From Nisaea nitritireducens (lineage in GTDB: Bacteria > Pseudomonadota > Alphaproteobacteria > Thalassobaculales > Thalassobaculaceae), in contig NZ_JACZFS010000009.1 in assembly GCF_014904795.1 (NCBI RefSeq), positions 186,001-250,000 on the forward strand: a stretch of 64,000 nt of DNA, read 5' to 3'. Both the position numbers and the translations under genes were made by a program. Below are positions 47,289 to 57,469 of this stretch, piece by piece. A model generated the notes under the pieces. That model saw nothing but the letters and a program-made list of their open reading frames with translations. It did no database searches and was not told where the DNA came from. Numbering within the stretch: position 1 is the first letter of the stretch; every line of letters starts with the position of its first letter.

Positions 47289-48893
47289 TCAGATAGCAAT
47301 GGCAGCCCCGTCGCGGCGCGAATCCGCAGCACCCGAGAGGGCACCGCTTTTCGGGTCGCGGCGGATTGCATGCATGCCGCCGCATTCCATTGAGAACGGC
47401 TTTATGCTCTCAATCTCATGTCCGCGCCGTGTCAACTCCTCGATCACCGGCTCTTCCACACGGGCTTCGAGGTTGACCTTTGCGCCGTCCCAAAGCCGGG
47501 CGCGGGGGGCGTCGATGGCGGCCTGTAGCTCGAGTCCGAAATCGAGATGATGGACCATGGCCTGCGCCTGCGTTTGCAGAATGCCGTAGCTTCCGGGCGT
47601 GCCGAGCGCGAGTACGGCTTCGCCGTCCTTGAGCGAGATGGAGGGCGCAAGGCACATGCCGAAACGCTCCCCACCGACAAGACGGTTGGGGGAGTCCGGG
47701 TGAAGATCGCCCCAGTTCATGAAGTTGTTCATGGTCACGCCCGTTCCCGGAATGACGACGCCTGAGCCGAACATGGAACCGAGGCTCTGGGTCAGGCAGA
47801 CCGCGTTGCCGTCGCGATCGATGGCGGAAAAGGATGTGGTGTGTTCGCGCAGCTCCACACTGCCGGGCAGAGGGCCGTCGCCGAATTGTTCCGTGCGCCC
47901 GGTGATCGGCGCCGGGTCGAGAAGGCGCTCGCGCAGCGGCGCGATGTGGCGTTCGCTGAGGAGCTCCGCGACCCGTTCGGGACTGCACTTGTTGTTGCGG
48001 ATGCGGGTTTCCGCCGCCAGGCGGACAGCCCGGAAAACCGTGTCCAGGTGATCCGCCGAAAGATGCTCCTTGGCGCCGATATCGATGCCGTCGAGCAATT
48101 TCAGGGTCAGCAGGAATTGAAAGGACTCGGCAGGCGGCGGCGGCACGTGAATGTCGAGCCCGCGATAGTTCGTAACCACCGGCTCTTCCCAGACAGGGGC
48201 AACGGCCGCGAGGTCATCCTCCGTCATGCAGCCGCCAAGCGATTGCAGATGCGCGATCATCTTTCGCCCGAGAGGGCCGTCATAGAGATATGAAGGCCCT
48301 TCAGCAGCGATGGCTTCCAAGGTCTCCGCCAGATCGGGTTGCTTCAGGACGGCGTTGAGGGTGGCATCATCGGTTGGATCGATATAGGTCGAGAGCCATT
48401 CCGGCTGCATATTTCTCGGACGGCTGACGCGCACCATTTCAACAAAGAATGGCGAGACAGGGACACCCTGCCGCGCATGCTTGATCGCCGGCGCCAGGAG
48501 AGTGCTCAACGGCAGTGTACCGAGTTCGGAGGCAAGTGTGCACCAGCCGGCGAGATTGCCCGGCGTTCCGCTTGCATTCGCCCCGTCCCGGATGTCGAGA
48601 CTATCCAGTTTAGAGGCATCGAATGCGGACGGCACCGGCGGGTGGAAATCGAGAACGCGGACTTTCCGTTCCTTGGCCGTGAATACGGTTGCGCAACCAA
48701 GCCCGGCAAGGCCGGACATGAACGGTTCGGCGACATTGAGAACAGCGGCTGTGGCGACGATAGCGTCGAATGCGTTGCCGCCGGCCTCCAGCATCTTCGC
48801 TCCTGCCGCCGAAGCCAGCGGATGAGCGGAAGAGACCATTCCGCCGACCGCGCGCACTGTCGGACGGCCGTGTGAATAGACGGCGACACCCAT
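47289..48893 (-). CDS. Gamma-glutamyltransferase family protein
   Basis: An Ntn-hydrolase of the gamma-glutamyltranspeptidase family, 534 residues. It starts MGVAVYSHGRPTVRAVGGMVSS after a strong GGAGGAA site; 80 upstream in-frame codons are excluded. SAHPLASAAGAKMLEAGGNAFDA and GLGGCG-type region (GLAGLGCATVF) are in the large subunit; autocleavage should occur before a Thr in REHTTSFSAIDRDGNAVCLTQ; then GVTMNNFMNWGDL. No signal peptide is present, unlike E. coli Ggt, so it is probably cytoplasmic and may act on an unusual gamma-glutamyl compound or cephalosporin-like amide. Confidence 0.88.
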   Translation of the reverse strand: MGVAVYSHGRPTVRAVGGMVSSAHPLASAAGAKMLEAGGNAFDAIVATAAVLNVAEPFMSGLAGLGCATVFTAKERKVRVLDFHPPVPSAFDASKLDSLDIRDGANASGTPGNLAGWCTLASELGTLPLSTLLAPAIKHARQGVPVSPFFVEMVRVSRPRNMQPEWLSTYIDPTDDATLNAVLKQPDLAETLEAIAAEGPSYLYDGPLGRKMIAHLQSLGGCMTEDDLAAVAPVWEEPVVTNYRGLDIHVPPPPAESFQFLLTLKLLDGIDIGAKEHLSADHLDTVFRAVRLAAETRIRNNKCSPERVAELLSERHIAPLRERLLDPAPITGRTEQFGDGPLPGSVELREHTTSFSAIDRDGNAVCLTQSLGSMFGSGVVIPGTGVTMNNFMNWGDLHPDSPNRLVGGERFGMCLAPSISLKDGEAVLALGTPGSYGILQTQAQAMVHHLDFGLELQAAIDAPRARLWDGAKVNLEARVEEPVIEELTRRGHEIESIKPFSMECGGMHAIRRDPKSGALSGAADSRRDGAAIAI

Positions 48894-49271
48894 CGAAATT
48901 CCTCCACTGAAGATCAGCAGGCAGGACGCCCGCATCCATTGAGAGTCGCAGAACACGACTGGAGCGAGGATGCAGGTGACGAAAGCGGGGATCAATCCAA
49001 AATACGCGCCAATGCGCCTTTGCGGCCAATTGGATGTCCGCGCTCTGTGCAGATAGATCGCTAAAGGCTGTCTGGGGCTGCGACGGAGCTTCCGGAACTT
49101 GTGGGCAAAGCCTGGCAGGAAACGTCCTGCCATGTCTTCGGCTATTATGAGGCTGCGGACGGGAGCAGAACAGATACCATTATGCCTCGCGCTAGAATTT
49201 TCAGCGCCGCCTGGTCTGAAATGAGAAACGCCGCCCTATAGGGCGGCGTTTCCAGTTCTTGAAAGCGGTCC
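48894..49271. other. Intergenic region between ggt-like gene and ppdK
   Basis: About 378 bases upstream of the gamma-glutamyltransferase and downstream of ppdK. It holds the ggt-like ribosome site, a ppdK terminator near its far end, and presumably the ggt-like promoter, which I cannot point to. An open frame covers part of it in phase with the ggt-like gene, but its residues do not look like a protein domain. Confidence 0.5.
49226..49251 (-). terminator. Terminator of ppdK
   Basis: AAACGCCGCCC and GGGCGGCGTTT form a perfect 11-bp stem with a TATA loop, about 20 bases after the ppdK stop. The A-run and T-run at the stem base fit an intrinsic terminator. Confidence 0.85.
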
Positions 49272-51956
49272 TTAAGCGTCCTGTTTACGCACGCCATCAG
49301 ACTCGTCGATCCCCGCCTGCGCCGCCGCGAGCCGTGCGATCGGCACCCGGTAGGGCGAGCAGGAGACGTAAGTCAGGCCGACTTCGTGGCAGAAGCGGAC
49401 CGACGCCGGGTCACCGCCATGTTCGCCGCAGATCCCCATCTTCAGGTCCGGGCGCGTCTTCTTGCCTTTTTCGGCGCCCATGCGCACGAGGGCGCCGACG
49501 CCGTCCCGGTCGATGGTGATGAATGGGTCGGCCGGCAGCAGGCCGCGATGCAGGTATTCCTCGATGAAGGAGCCAGCATCGTCACGGGAGAAGCCGAATG
49601 TGGTCTGGGTCAGATCGTTCGTACCGAAGCTGAAGAATTCGGCCGTCTCGGCGATCTCGTCCGCCACCAGGCAGGCGCGCGGCAACTCGATCATGGTGCC
49701 GACCATGTATTCGAAGTCTTCGCCGGTCTCGGCTTTGACGTCCTTGGCGATGCGATGAACGATCACAGCCTGATCGTCCATTTCCGCCTTGGTGCCAACC
49801 AGCGGGATCATCACTTCCGGAATGGCCTCGATGCCTTCTTTCTTCACCGCGACAACGGCTTCGAAGATGGCCCGGGCCTGCATTTCGCAGAGTTCCGGAT
49901 ATGTAACGGCAAGACGGCAGCCGCGATGACCCAGCATCGGATTGGCTTCGTCGAGTTCCGCTTTTCTGATCTGCAGGGCACGTAGCGAGACACCGGCGGC
50001 ATCGGCCACAGCCTGCATTTCCTCGTCCGTATGCGGCAGGAATTCGTTCAGTGGCGGATCCAGCAGGCGGATGGTCGCCGGCAGGCCGTTCATGATGCGG
50101 AAGAGGGCTGTGAAGTCCTCGCGCTGGTACGGCAGCAGCTTCGTGATGGCCGCGCGGCGCGCTTCGGGATCGCGGGCCAGGATCATCTCGCGCATGTGCA
50201 CGATCCGCTCCGGATCGAAGAACATGTGCTCTGTCCGTGACAGGCCGATGCCTTCGGCACCGAAATCGACGGCGGTCTGCGCATCCAGCGGGGTTTCCGC
50301 ATTGGCCCGGACACCGAGGGTACGGAATTCGTCCACCCAGCCCATCAGCTCACCGAAATCGCCAGTCAACTCCGGCTTGATGGTGGCGACTTCGCCCTTC
50401 ATCACTTCACCGGTGGTGCCGTCCAGGGTGATGATGTCACCTTCGACGAACTCGCGCCCGCCTGCCAGCATCACCTTGTTCTTGCCGTCGACCTTGATCT
50501 CGCCCGCGCCGGAGACGCAGGGCGTGCCCATGCCGCGTGCCACGACAGCGGCGTGGGAGGTCATGCCTCCGCGCGTGGTCAGGATGCCCTCGGCCACGTG
50601 CATGCCGCCGATATCCTCGGGGCTGGTCTCGTTACGGACCAGGACCACCTTCTTGCCGGCCTTTGCCCACTCTTCCGCCTCCTCGGCGGTGAAAACGATC
50701 TGGCCGCTGGCGGCACCGGGCGAGGCAGGCAGGCCTCGGCCGACAACATCGCGCGTGGCATCGGGATCGAGAGTCGGGTGCAGCATCTGGTCGAGCTGGG
50801 CCGGATCGATGCGCCGTACGGCTTCACGCTTGTCGATCACACCCTCGCGCACCAGGTCGCATGCGATCTTCAGCGCGGCCTTGGCCGTGCGCTTGCCGTT
50901 ACGGGTCTGCAGGATCCAGAGCCGGTTCTGCTGAACCGTGAACTCCATGTCCTGCATGTCGCGATAATGCGCTTCGAGCTTGTCCCGGATCGCCACCAGT
51001 TCCTTGTAGACGTCCGGCTGGACCTCTTCCATGGAGGCCAGCTCCCCGCCGCCTTCCTCGCGCTCGGCGATGGTCAGCGGCTGCGGCGTACGAATGCCGG
51101 CAACTACGTCCTCGCCCTGTGCGTTGACCAGGAACTCACCGTAGAAGCGGTTGTCGCCGGTCGAGGGGTTGCGGGAGAAGCAGACGCCGGTCGAGCAATC
51201 GTCACCCATATTGCCGAACACCATGCTCTGCACGGAAACGGCGGTGCCCCAGGATTCGGGAATGTCATGCAGGCGGCGGTAGGTGTTCGCCCGCTGGTTC
51301 ATCCAGGAGCCGAACACGGCGCTGATCGCGCCCCAGAGCTGTTCCTTCGGGTCTTCCGGGAAATCCCGCCCCAGAACCTCTTTCACCCGGGCCTTGTATT
51401 CGGCGACGATGGTTTTCCAGTCGTCCGCCGACATTTGCGTATCGAGGCTGTAGTCCTTGAGCTCTTTGTAGTCCTCAAGGATTTCCTCGAAATTGTAATG
51501 CTCAACCTCAAGCACGACGTCGCTGTACATCTGGATAAAGCGGCGGAAGCTGTCATAGGCGAAACGCTCGTCATTGGTCTCGCGCGCGAGGGCGGCGACA
51601 GTGACGTCGTTCAGGCCGAGATTAAGCACCGTGTCCATCATGCCGGGCATGGAAGCGCGGGCACCGGAGCGGACGGAAACCAGAAGCGGTTTTTCGGTGG
51701 AGCCGAAGCCGCGGCCGAGGGTTTCTTCAACCGCTTTCAGGCCGGCTTCGACCTGATCGGCTAGATCGCTCGGATAGGTCCGGCCGTTGGCATAATAATG
51801 CGTGCAGACCTCGGTCGAGATCGTAAAGCCGGGGGGGACCGGAAGGCCGAGACTGGCCATCTCTGCCAAATTGGCGCCTTTGCCACCCAGAAGCTCTCGC
51901 AGTTTGGCCGAACCGTCAGCCTTGCCTGCTCCGAAATTGTACACCCACTTGGCCAA
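49272..51956 (-). CDS. ppdK: Pyruvate, phosphate dikinase
   Basis: PPDK interconverts pyruvate, ATP and phosphate with phosphoenolpyruvate, AMP and pyrophosphate. 894 residues: the N-terminal nucleotide-binding domain (LLGGKGANLAEMASLGLPVPPGF), the phosphohistidine domain with the catalytic His in GGMTSHAAVVARGMG at about residue 460, and the C-terminal TIM barrel with AEGIGLSRTEHMFF, GTNDLTQTTFGFSRDD and GICGEHGGDP. It probably supports gluconeogenesis from C3 compounds and organic acids. Confidence 0.98.
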   Translation of the reverse strand: MAKWVYNFGAGKADGSAKLRELLGGKGANLAEMASLGLPVPPGFTISTEVCTHYYANGRTYPSDLADQVEAGLKAVEETLGRGFGSTEKPLLVSVRSGARASMPGMMDTVLNLGLNDVTVAALARETNDERFAYDSFRRFIQMYSDVVLEVEHYNFEEILEDYKELKDYSLDTQMSADDWKTIVAEYKARVKEVLGRDFPEDPKEQLWGAISAVFGSWMNQRANTYRRLHDIPESWGTAVSVQSMVFGNMGDDCSTGVCFSRNPSTGDNRFYGEFLVNAQGEDVVAGIRTPQPLTIAEREEGGGELASMEEVQPDVYKELVAIRDKLEAHYRDMQDMEFTVQQNRLWILQTRNGKRTAKAALKIACDLVREGVIDKREAVRRIDPAQLDQMLHPTLDPDATRDVVGRGLPASPGAASGQIVFTAEEAEEWAKAGKKVVLVRNETSPEDIGGMHVAEGILTTRGGMTSHAAVVARGMGTPCVSGAGEIKVDGKNKVMLAGGREFVEGDIITLDGTTGEVMKGEVATIKPELTGDFGELMGWVDEFRTLGVRANAETPLDAQTAVDFGAEGIGLSRTEHMFFDPERIVHMREMILARDPEARRAAITKLLPYQREDFTALFRIMNGLPATIRLLDPPLNEFLPHTDEEMQAVADAAGVSLRALQIRKAELDEANPMLGHRGCRLAVTYPELCEMQARAIFEAVVAVKKEGIEAIPEVMIPLVGTKAEMDDQAVIVHRIAKDVKAETGEDFEYMVGTMIELPRACLVADEIAETAEFFSFGTNDLTQTTFGFSRDDAGSFIEEYLHRGLLPADPFITIDRDGVGALVRMGAEKGKKTRPDLKMGICGEHGGDPASVRFCHEVGLTYVSCSPYRVPIARLAAAQAGIDESDGVRKQDA

Positions 51957-52153
51957 GAGTCGCTCTCCGAGTCATGGTTCCAGTGCCTAACGTCCGGGCA
52001 CCCACACCCGGGGAGCTCGGCACCGTTTGATTGTTGCACCTGCGAAAAGGGCAACGGGGTCGGATGGTGTTTACTCAAAGAATGGCGCCGTTGAAAGGAA
52101 AGAGTCGCAGTCCGGAGCGGAATTTGACTCTTTCGTGACGCCGGTTTTGTGAA

Positions 52154-52975
52154 TCAATGGGCCATCAGAACCGGAACGGTCAGATTTTCCAGAATGTCAC
52201 GTGTGGTTCCGCCGAAAATATCCTCGCGGATACGGGTTCGGCTATATGCGCCCATGACCAGGATATCAGGATTCGTGCTGTCGCAATGTTTCAGGATCGT
52301 ATTCGCGATGCCGCCGTTATCCGGAAGAACGACCTGCCGGGCATCGATACCATGCCGCCGGAGATGACGGAGAATGTCATGGCCGCAATCGGGCGGAGTA
52401 TCTTTCGGGACAACCGTAACGATGTCGATCCGGCTCTTGGTCTCCAGGATCTGCATGGCGTCCGTCAGGGCGCGGGCAGCCGGGCGGCTACCATCCCAGG
52501 CAACAACGGCGAATTCATTGAAAGGCCGGTCTTCATACTTCTTCGGCACCACAATCACGGGCTTGCCGGAGAGCAGCACGATATCCTCCGGCCGGATTTC
52601 CGCCTTCACGCCGTTTGACGCGGTGAACTGACCGACCAGCAGAATGTCGAAATAGCGCGCGCCTTTTGCCAGAACCCGGTTCGGCTCGCCTTGTTCCGCG
52701 ATCCAATCCCCTTTGCTGGTATGCCCGAGGGCGGAGAGTTGTTCCCGGAACTGTGCCTTGATGCCGGAGACGCTGTCCTGTTCTGCTTTTTGCAGGGTTT
52801 CAAGAATGCTGTCCGGTATCCACTGGCGAGTCTGGTTATCCAGATTAAGAGGCGGATTTACATGCAGTCCGGTGATAGATGCGCCGTATTTGGCGGCCAT
52901 ACGCACCGCAAGCCGGAGCGCAGCGTGACTGTTGGCCGTGCCATTATAGGCAACGGCGAGATCCTTGATTGCCAT
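52154..52975 (-). CDS. Universal stress protein with two Usp domains
   Basis: A 273-residue protein of two tandem UspA-like domains: one from IKDLAVAYNGTANSHAALRLAVRMA to about residue 140, the other from about 155 with VVAWDGSRPAARALTDAM to DILVMGAYSRTRIREDIFGG and VPVLMAH at the end. The second domain keeps a partial nucleotide-binding loop. It starts 20 bases after the formate dehydrogenase large-subunit gene, so it is probably made together with that enzyme. Confidence 0.9.
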   Translation of the reverse strand: MAIKDLAVAYNGTANSHAALRLAVRMAAKYGASITGLHVNPPLNLDNQTRQWIPDSILETLQKAEQDSVSGIKAQFREQLSALGHTSKGDWIAEQGEPNRVLAKGARYFDILLVGQFTASNGVKAEIRPEDIVLLSGKPVIVVPKKYEDRPFNEFAVVAWDGSRPAARALTDAMQILETKSRIDIVTVVPKDTPPDCGHDILRHLRRHGIDARQVVLPDNGGIANTILKHCDSTNPDILVMGAYSRTRIREDIFGGTTRDILENLTVPVLMAH

Positions 52976-52994
52976 TCATTCCTCCCAAGGCCGC

Positions 52995-55775
52995 TTATTC
53001 CGCGGCTTCTACAGTTTCCCGCACAGCTTCGATCTTGGCGGCGCAGAACTTGAATTCCGGAATCTTGCCCATCGGGTCGAGCTGCGGATTGGTCAGCAGG
53101 TTGGCTGCCGCCTCCGCGAAGCAGAACGGGATGAAGATCATGCCTTCCGGCACGTCCACATCCTGCCGGGCCTTCAGGGCGACCGTGCCGCGCCGGGTTG
53201 TGACCTGGACATAGTCGCCGGCCTGTACCTCCATCCGCTTCATGTCCCAACGGTTGAGGCCGGCAATGGCTTCCGGCTCCAGGGCATCCAGCGTGGAGGA
53301 GCGCCGGGTCATGCTGCCCGTATGCCAGTGCTCCAGCAGGCGTCCCGTGGTCAGGATCATCGGATAATCCGCATCCGGCAGCTCAGCCGGTGCCGTGACC
53401 TGGGCCGGAACGATCTTCGCGCGGCCGGACTCTGTCGGGAACCGGTCGCTGAAGATGATGTCGTTTCCGGGCTTGTCCGGTGCGTCACAGGGATAGGTGA
53501 CGGCTTCTTCACGTTCCAGCCGCTCCCAGGTGATGTTCTTCAGGGAGGGCATGATCTCCGTCATCTCGGCGAAGATGTCGGAGGGGTGTTTGTAGTCCCA
53601 GTCCAGCCCAATGCGCTGCGCCAGTTCCTGTACCAGCTCCCAGTCTTGCCGGGCTTGGCCCGGAGCCGGGACCACGGGGCGGGCGATCTGCACCTGACGG
53701 TTGGTATTGGTGAAGGTGCCCCATTTTTCCGCATGGGCGGAGGCGGGCAGTACCACGTCGGCATGCCAGGCGGTCTCGGTCAGGAAGATGTCCTGAACTA
53801 CCAGATGTTCCAGCCGGGCCAGCGCTGACCGGGCATGGTTCTGGTCCGGGTCCGACATGGCCGGGTTTTCACCGAGGATATACATGGACTTGATTTCGTC
53901 GCGCAGGATTGCGTCGATGATCTCAACCACGGTGAGGCCCTTGACCGGCGGCAGGTCGGTTTTCCAGAACTCTTCATAGAGAGAGCGGATGCTCTGATCT
54001 TCCACGGACTTGTAGTCCGGGAAGACCATCGGGATCATGCCGGCGTCGGAGGCGCCCTGCACGTTGTTCTGGCCGCGCAGCGGATGCAGGCCCGCCCCCT
54101 TTCGGCCGATCTGGCCGGTGGTCAGGGCCAGCGCGATCAGACAACGGGCATTGTCCGTGCCGTGGATATGCTGGGAGACACCCATGCCCCAGAAGATCAG
54201 CGAGGCCGTCGAGGTGGCGTAGAGCCGGGCGACGGAGCGGATGGTTTCGGCGGGAATCCCGCAGATCTCTTCCATTTTCTCCGGCGCGAAATCCTTGATG
54301 CTGGATTTCAGAGCTTCGAAGCCCTCTGTGTTCGCCGCGACATACTGAACGTCGTAGAGGTTTTCCTCGACGATGGTGTGCAGCATGCCGTTCAGCAGGG
54401 CGACGTCGGAGCCGGGCTTGAACTGCAGAACTTTGGTCGCATGGCGGGCGAGACCGTTATTCTGGCCGCGCGGGTCCATGATGATCAGCTCTTTGCCGTT
54501 CTTGGCAGCAGCCTTCAGGAACGTCGCGGCGACTGGATGATTTTCCGCCGGGCGCGCACCGATGACGATAATGCAGTCGCTGTCCTCGGCGGCGGTGAAG
54601 GGAGCCGTCACGGCACCGGAATTCAGTCCTTCCATCAGGGCGGCGACCGAGGAGGCGTGGCAGAGCCGGGTGCAGTGATCGACATTGTTGGTGCCGAAAC
54701 CCTGACGGATCAGCTTCTGGAAGACATAGGCTTCCTCATTTGAGCATTTCGCCGAGCCAAAACCGGCAAGCGCATCGCCGCCATCGCGGTCGATCACCTT
54801 TTTCAGGCCGGAGGCAGCGCGTTCCAGGGCTTCTTCCCAGGTCGCCTCGCGGAAATATTTGGAGACATCGCCGCGATCGATTTCCATGTCGCCGGCCTTC
54901 GGCGCATCGTCGCGCCGGATCAGCGGCACGGTCAGCCGGTCCGGGTGGTGGATGTAATCGAACCCGAAGCGGCCCTTTACGCAAAGCCGGTTGTTGTTGG
55001 CGGGGCCATCGCGGCCGTCGATCTGAAGGATCTTGTCGTCCTTCACATGCACGCGGGTCTGGCAGCCGACACCGCAATAGGGGCAGAGCGTGTCGACCAC
55101 GCGGTCGGCGTATTCCGTCCGGGTTCCAGCCTTGTCGAGCAGGTTGGCTTCCATCAGCGCGCCTGTGGGGCAGGCCTGGACGCATTCGCCGCAGGCAACA
55201 CAGGTGGACTCGCCCATGCCTTCGTCGAAATCGAATACCACCTTCGAGCCATGCCCGCGATAGGCCATGCCGATAACGTCATTCACCTGGACTTCGCGGC
55301 AGGCCCGGACGCAGAGATTGCAATTGATGCAGGCGTCCAGATTGACCGTGATCGCGGAGTGGCTGATGTCTGCTTTTGGTCTTTCGGTTCCGGGGAACCG
55401 GCTGGCTTCTCCGATTTCCATCTGGTCGACCCAGTTCCAGAATTTGGAATCCGGATCGTGACTGGTCTGACGTTCCGGCTGATCAGCGATCAGTAGCTCG
55501 AAGACCATGTCACGGGATTTTTTTGCCCGTTCGCTTGCTGTCTGCACTTTCATGCCCGGCGTCGGGGTGCGGACGCAGGAGGCGGTCAGGGTGCGCTCGC
55601 CCTCGACCTCGACCATGCAGGCGCGGCAGTTACCGTCGGCGCGGTAGTCTTTCTCCGGCTGCCAGCAGAGGTGCGGGATCTCGGTGCCGAGACGGTCCGC
55701 CACCTGCCAGATGGTTTCGCCGGAAAGTGCTTCGACGGTTTCGCCGTTCAACTCGAAAGAGATGCGATCGCTCAT
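52995..55775 (-). CDS. fdsA: NAD-linked formate dehydrogenase, molybdenum catalytic subunit
   Basis: Large subunit of a soluble formate dehydrogenase, 926 residues. In order: a 2Fe-2S ferredoxin domain (Cys37, 50, 53, 67), a NuoG-like His/Cys segment, two 4Fe-4S clusters (CINCNLCVRAC at about 149, CVACGECVQAC at about 192), a further 4Fe-4S site CPYCGVGC at 231, and the bis-MGD domain. The active-site ligand is Cys372 in HCTRLCHASSV, not selenocysteine, followed by His373. WGMGVSQHIHGTDNAR and RGQNNVQGASDAGM are typical of FdsA. It overlaps the upstream subunit gene by ATGA. It oxidises formate to CO2. Confidence 0.95.
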   Translation of the reverse strand: MSDRISFELNGETVEALSGETIWQVADRLGTEIPHLCWQPEKDYRADGNCRACMVEVEGERTLTASCVRTPTPGMKVQTASERAKKSRDMVFELLIADQPERQTSHDPDSKFWNWVDQMEIGEASRFPGTERPKADISHSAITVNLDACINCNLCVRACREVQVNDVIGMAYRGHGSKVVFDFDEGMGESTCVACGECVQACPTGALMEANLLDKAGTRTEYADRVVDTLCPYCGVGCQTRVHVKDDKILQIDGRDGPANNNRLCVKGRFGFDYIHHPDRLTVPLIRRDDAPKAGDMEIDRGDVSKYFREATWEEALERAASGLKKVIDRDGGDALAGFGSAKCSNEEAYVFQKLIRQGFGTNNVDHCTRLCHASSVAALMEGLNSGAVTAPFTAAEDSDCIIVIGARPAENHPVAATFLKAAAKNGKELIIMDPRGQNNGLARHATKVLQFKPGSDVALLNGMLHTIVEENLYDVQYVAANTEGFEALKSSIKDFAPEKMEEICGIPAETIRSVARLYATSTASLIFWGMGVSQHIHGTDNARCLIALALTTGQIGRKGAGLHPLRGQNNVQGASDAGMIPMVFPDYKSVEDQSIRSLYEEFWKTDLPPVKGLTVVEIIDAILRDEIKSMYILGENPAMSDPDQNHARSALARLEHLVVQDIFLTETAWHADVVLPASAHAEKWGTFTNTNRQVQIARPVVPAPGQARQDWELVQELAQRIGLDWDYKHPSDIFAEMTEIMPSLKNITWERLEREEAVTYPCDAPDKPGNDIIFSDRFPTESGRAKIVPAQVTAPAELPDADYPMILTTGRLLEHWHTGSMTRRSSTLDALEPEAIAGLNRWDMKRMEVQAGDYVQVTTRRGTVALKARQDVDVPEGMIFIPFCFAEAAANLLTNPQLDPMGKIPEFKFCAAKIEAVRETVEAAE

Positions 55776-57469
55776 TTCAGGTCTCCCGGGAAATATTTCA
55801 TCACTGATCGGATCGGGTTGGGTGCTGCCTGGCCGAGGCCGCAGATGGAAGCGTCCGCCATGACCGCGCTGAGTTCTTCGAGGAGGTCCGTATCCCAGCT
55901 CGGCTGCTGCATCAGCTGGACGGCCTTCTCGGTGCCGTTGCGGCAGGGCGTGCACTGGCCGCAGCTTTCGTCTTCGAAGAATTTCAGGAGGTTGAGGGCC
56001 ACGTCCTTCATGTCGTCCTTGTCGGAAAGGATGACGACTGCATGGGAGCCGACGAAGGAACCGTGTTTCTCCAGTTGGCCGAAATCTAGCGGGATGTCGG
56101 CCATATCCTTCGGCAGGATGCCGCCGGACGGGCCGCCGGGCAGGTAGCCCTTGAAGCTGTGTCCGTCGGCCATGCCGCCGGAATGCTCCTCGATCAGTTC
56201 GCGCGCGGTGGTGCCGGCCGGAACCAGCTTCACGCCCGGGTTCTTGACCCGGCCCGAGACTGAATAACTACGGAGCCCCTTGCAGTCGTTCTTACCCTGA
56301 TCCGCGAACCATTTGGCGCCGTTCTTCAGGATTTCGGGCACCCAGTAGAGCGTCTCGATATTGTTTACCAGCGTCGGCCGGCCGAAAATGCCGTTGACCG
56401 AGACATAGGGGGGGCGGTGACGCGGCAGGCCGCGCTTACCCTCGATGGATTCAATCATCGCGGACTCTTCGCCGCAGATATAGGCGCCTGCACCACGGCG
56501 CAGAGTGATCTTGGTGTGTTTGGCCAGACCTGCGGATTCTACGGCTGCGATCTCCTTCAGCAGAATTTCGCGGGCTGCCGGATATTCGTCGCGCAGATAT
56601 ATAAAGACTTCTTCCGCCTCGACTGCCCAGGCCCCAATCAGCATGCCTTCGAGGAACTGATGCGGGTTGCTTTCAAGAAACATCCTGTCCTTGAAGGTGC
56701 CGGGCTCGCCCTCGTCACCGTTGACGGCCATCAGGCGAGGACCTTGCTCGGCGCGCACGAAGCTCCATTTCCGGCCGGTCGGAAAGCCGGCGCCGCCGAG
56801 ACCGCGCAGACCACCTTCGGAAAGGGTTTCGATCACATCTTCGACACTGCGTTTGCCGGACGTACAGGCCTCCAGAGCGGCATAGCCTCCATCGTTGCGG
56901 TAGGCGGCAAATGCCTTGTAATCGGGAATATGCGGATGCAGGTGGCCGCTCCTGGCGACCTCAAGAACCTTTTCGGTGGTGCAGTTATCGACATGGCGGT
57001 GGCCGACTTCGGCAGCCGGTGCCAGATCGCAGCGGCCCATACAGGGAGCGCGCAGCACGCGAATATCGGCATCCGCGTTGGCCTCGAGTTCCGAGATAAG
57101 CCGTTCGGCGCCAGAAAGCGCGCAGCTGAGGGACTCGCAGACCCGGATGGTAACGGGGGCAGGGCGCTCCTCGCCGTCGCGGACGATATCGAAATGCGCA
57201 TAGAAGGACGCGACCTCGTAGATCTCCGACATGGGAATGCGCATCTCTGCGGCCAGTGCGTGCAGCAGGCCGGCGGGCAGGCATCCCTCACTGTCTTGTA
57301 TCAGATGCAGATGCTCGATCAGCAGATCACGACGGCGTGGAAGGTCGCCGAGGATTGCCCGGACACGGTCCCGGTCGTCTTCTTCGAGGAACCGCCCTTT
57401 GGGCAGTGCCGGGGCTTTTCGTCGGCCCGAACCGGGATGGATTTTTTTCCCGACTTTCATCTGATTCAT
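55772..57469 (-). CDS. fdsB: Formate dehydrogenase NuoE-NuoF fusion subunit
   Basis: A 565-residue diaphorase subunit that fuses a NuoE/FdsG-like 2Fe-2S domain (about residues 20-180; VCESLSCALSGAERL and APCMGRCDLAP carry the cluster cysteines) to a NuoF/FdsB-like domain (GLGGAGFPTGRKWSFV for FMN, MAVNGDEGEPGTFKDR for NADH, ESCGQCTPCRNG for the 4Fe-4S cluster). In Rhodobacter FdsGBA these are separate chains. It passes electrons from the molybdenum subunit to NAD+. The start is uncertain: ATG with AAGG ahead, or another ATG three codons on; a longer frame is also open upstream. Confidence 0.93.
   Translation of the reverse strand: MNQMKVGKKIHPGSGRRKAPALPKGRFLEEDDRDRVRAILGDLPRRRDLLIEHLHLIQDSEGCLPAGLLHALAAEMRIPMSEIYEVASFYAHFDIVRDGEERPAPVTIRVCESLSCALSGAERLISELEANADADIRVLRAPCMGRCDLAPAAEVGHRHVDNCTTEKVLEVARSGHLHPHIPDYKAFAAYRNDGGYAALEACTSGKRSVEDVIETLSEGGLRGLGGAGFPTGRKWSFVRAEQGPRLMAVNGDEGEPGTFKDRMFLESNPHQFLEGMLIGAWAVEAEEVFIYLRDEYPAAREILLKEIAAVESAGLAKHTKITLRRGAGAYICGEESAMIESIEGKRGLPRHRPPYVSVNGIFGRPTLVNNIETLYWVPEILKNGAKWFADQGKNDCKGLRSYSVSGRVKNPGVKLVPAGTTARELIEEHSGGMADGHSFKGYLPGGPSGGILPKDMADIPLDFGQLEKHGSFVGSHAVVILSDKDDMKDVALNLLKFFEDESCGQCTPCRNGTEKAVQLMQQPSWDTDLLEELSAVMADASICGLGQAAPNPIRSVMKYFPGDLK

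Noticed and set aside
48894-49133. An 80-codon N-terminal extension of the gamma-glutamyltransferase, with a hydrophobic patch that could pass for a signal peptide
   Set aside because: A strong GGAGGAA site and the conserved family N-terminus mark the internal ATG; the hydrophobic patch is too far from the extension's start and lies among residues unlike a signal.
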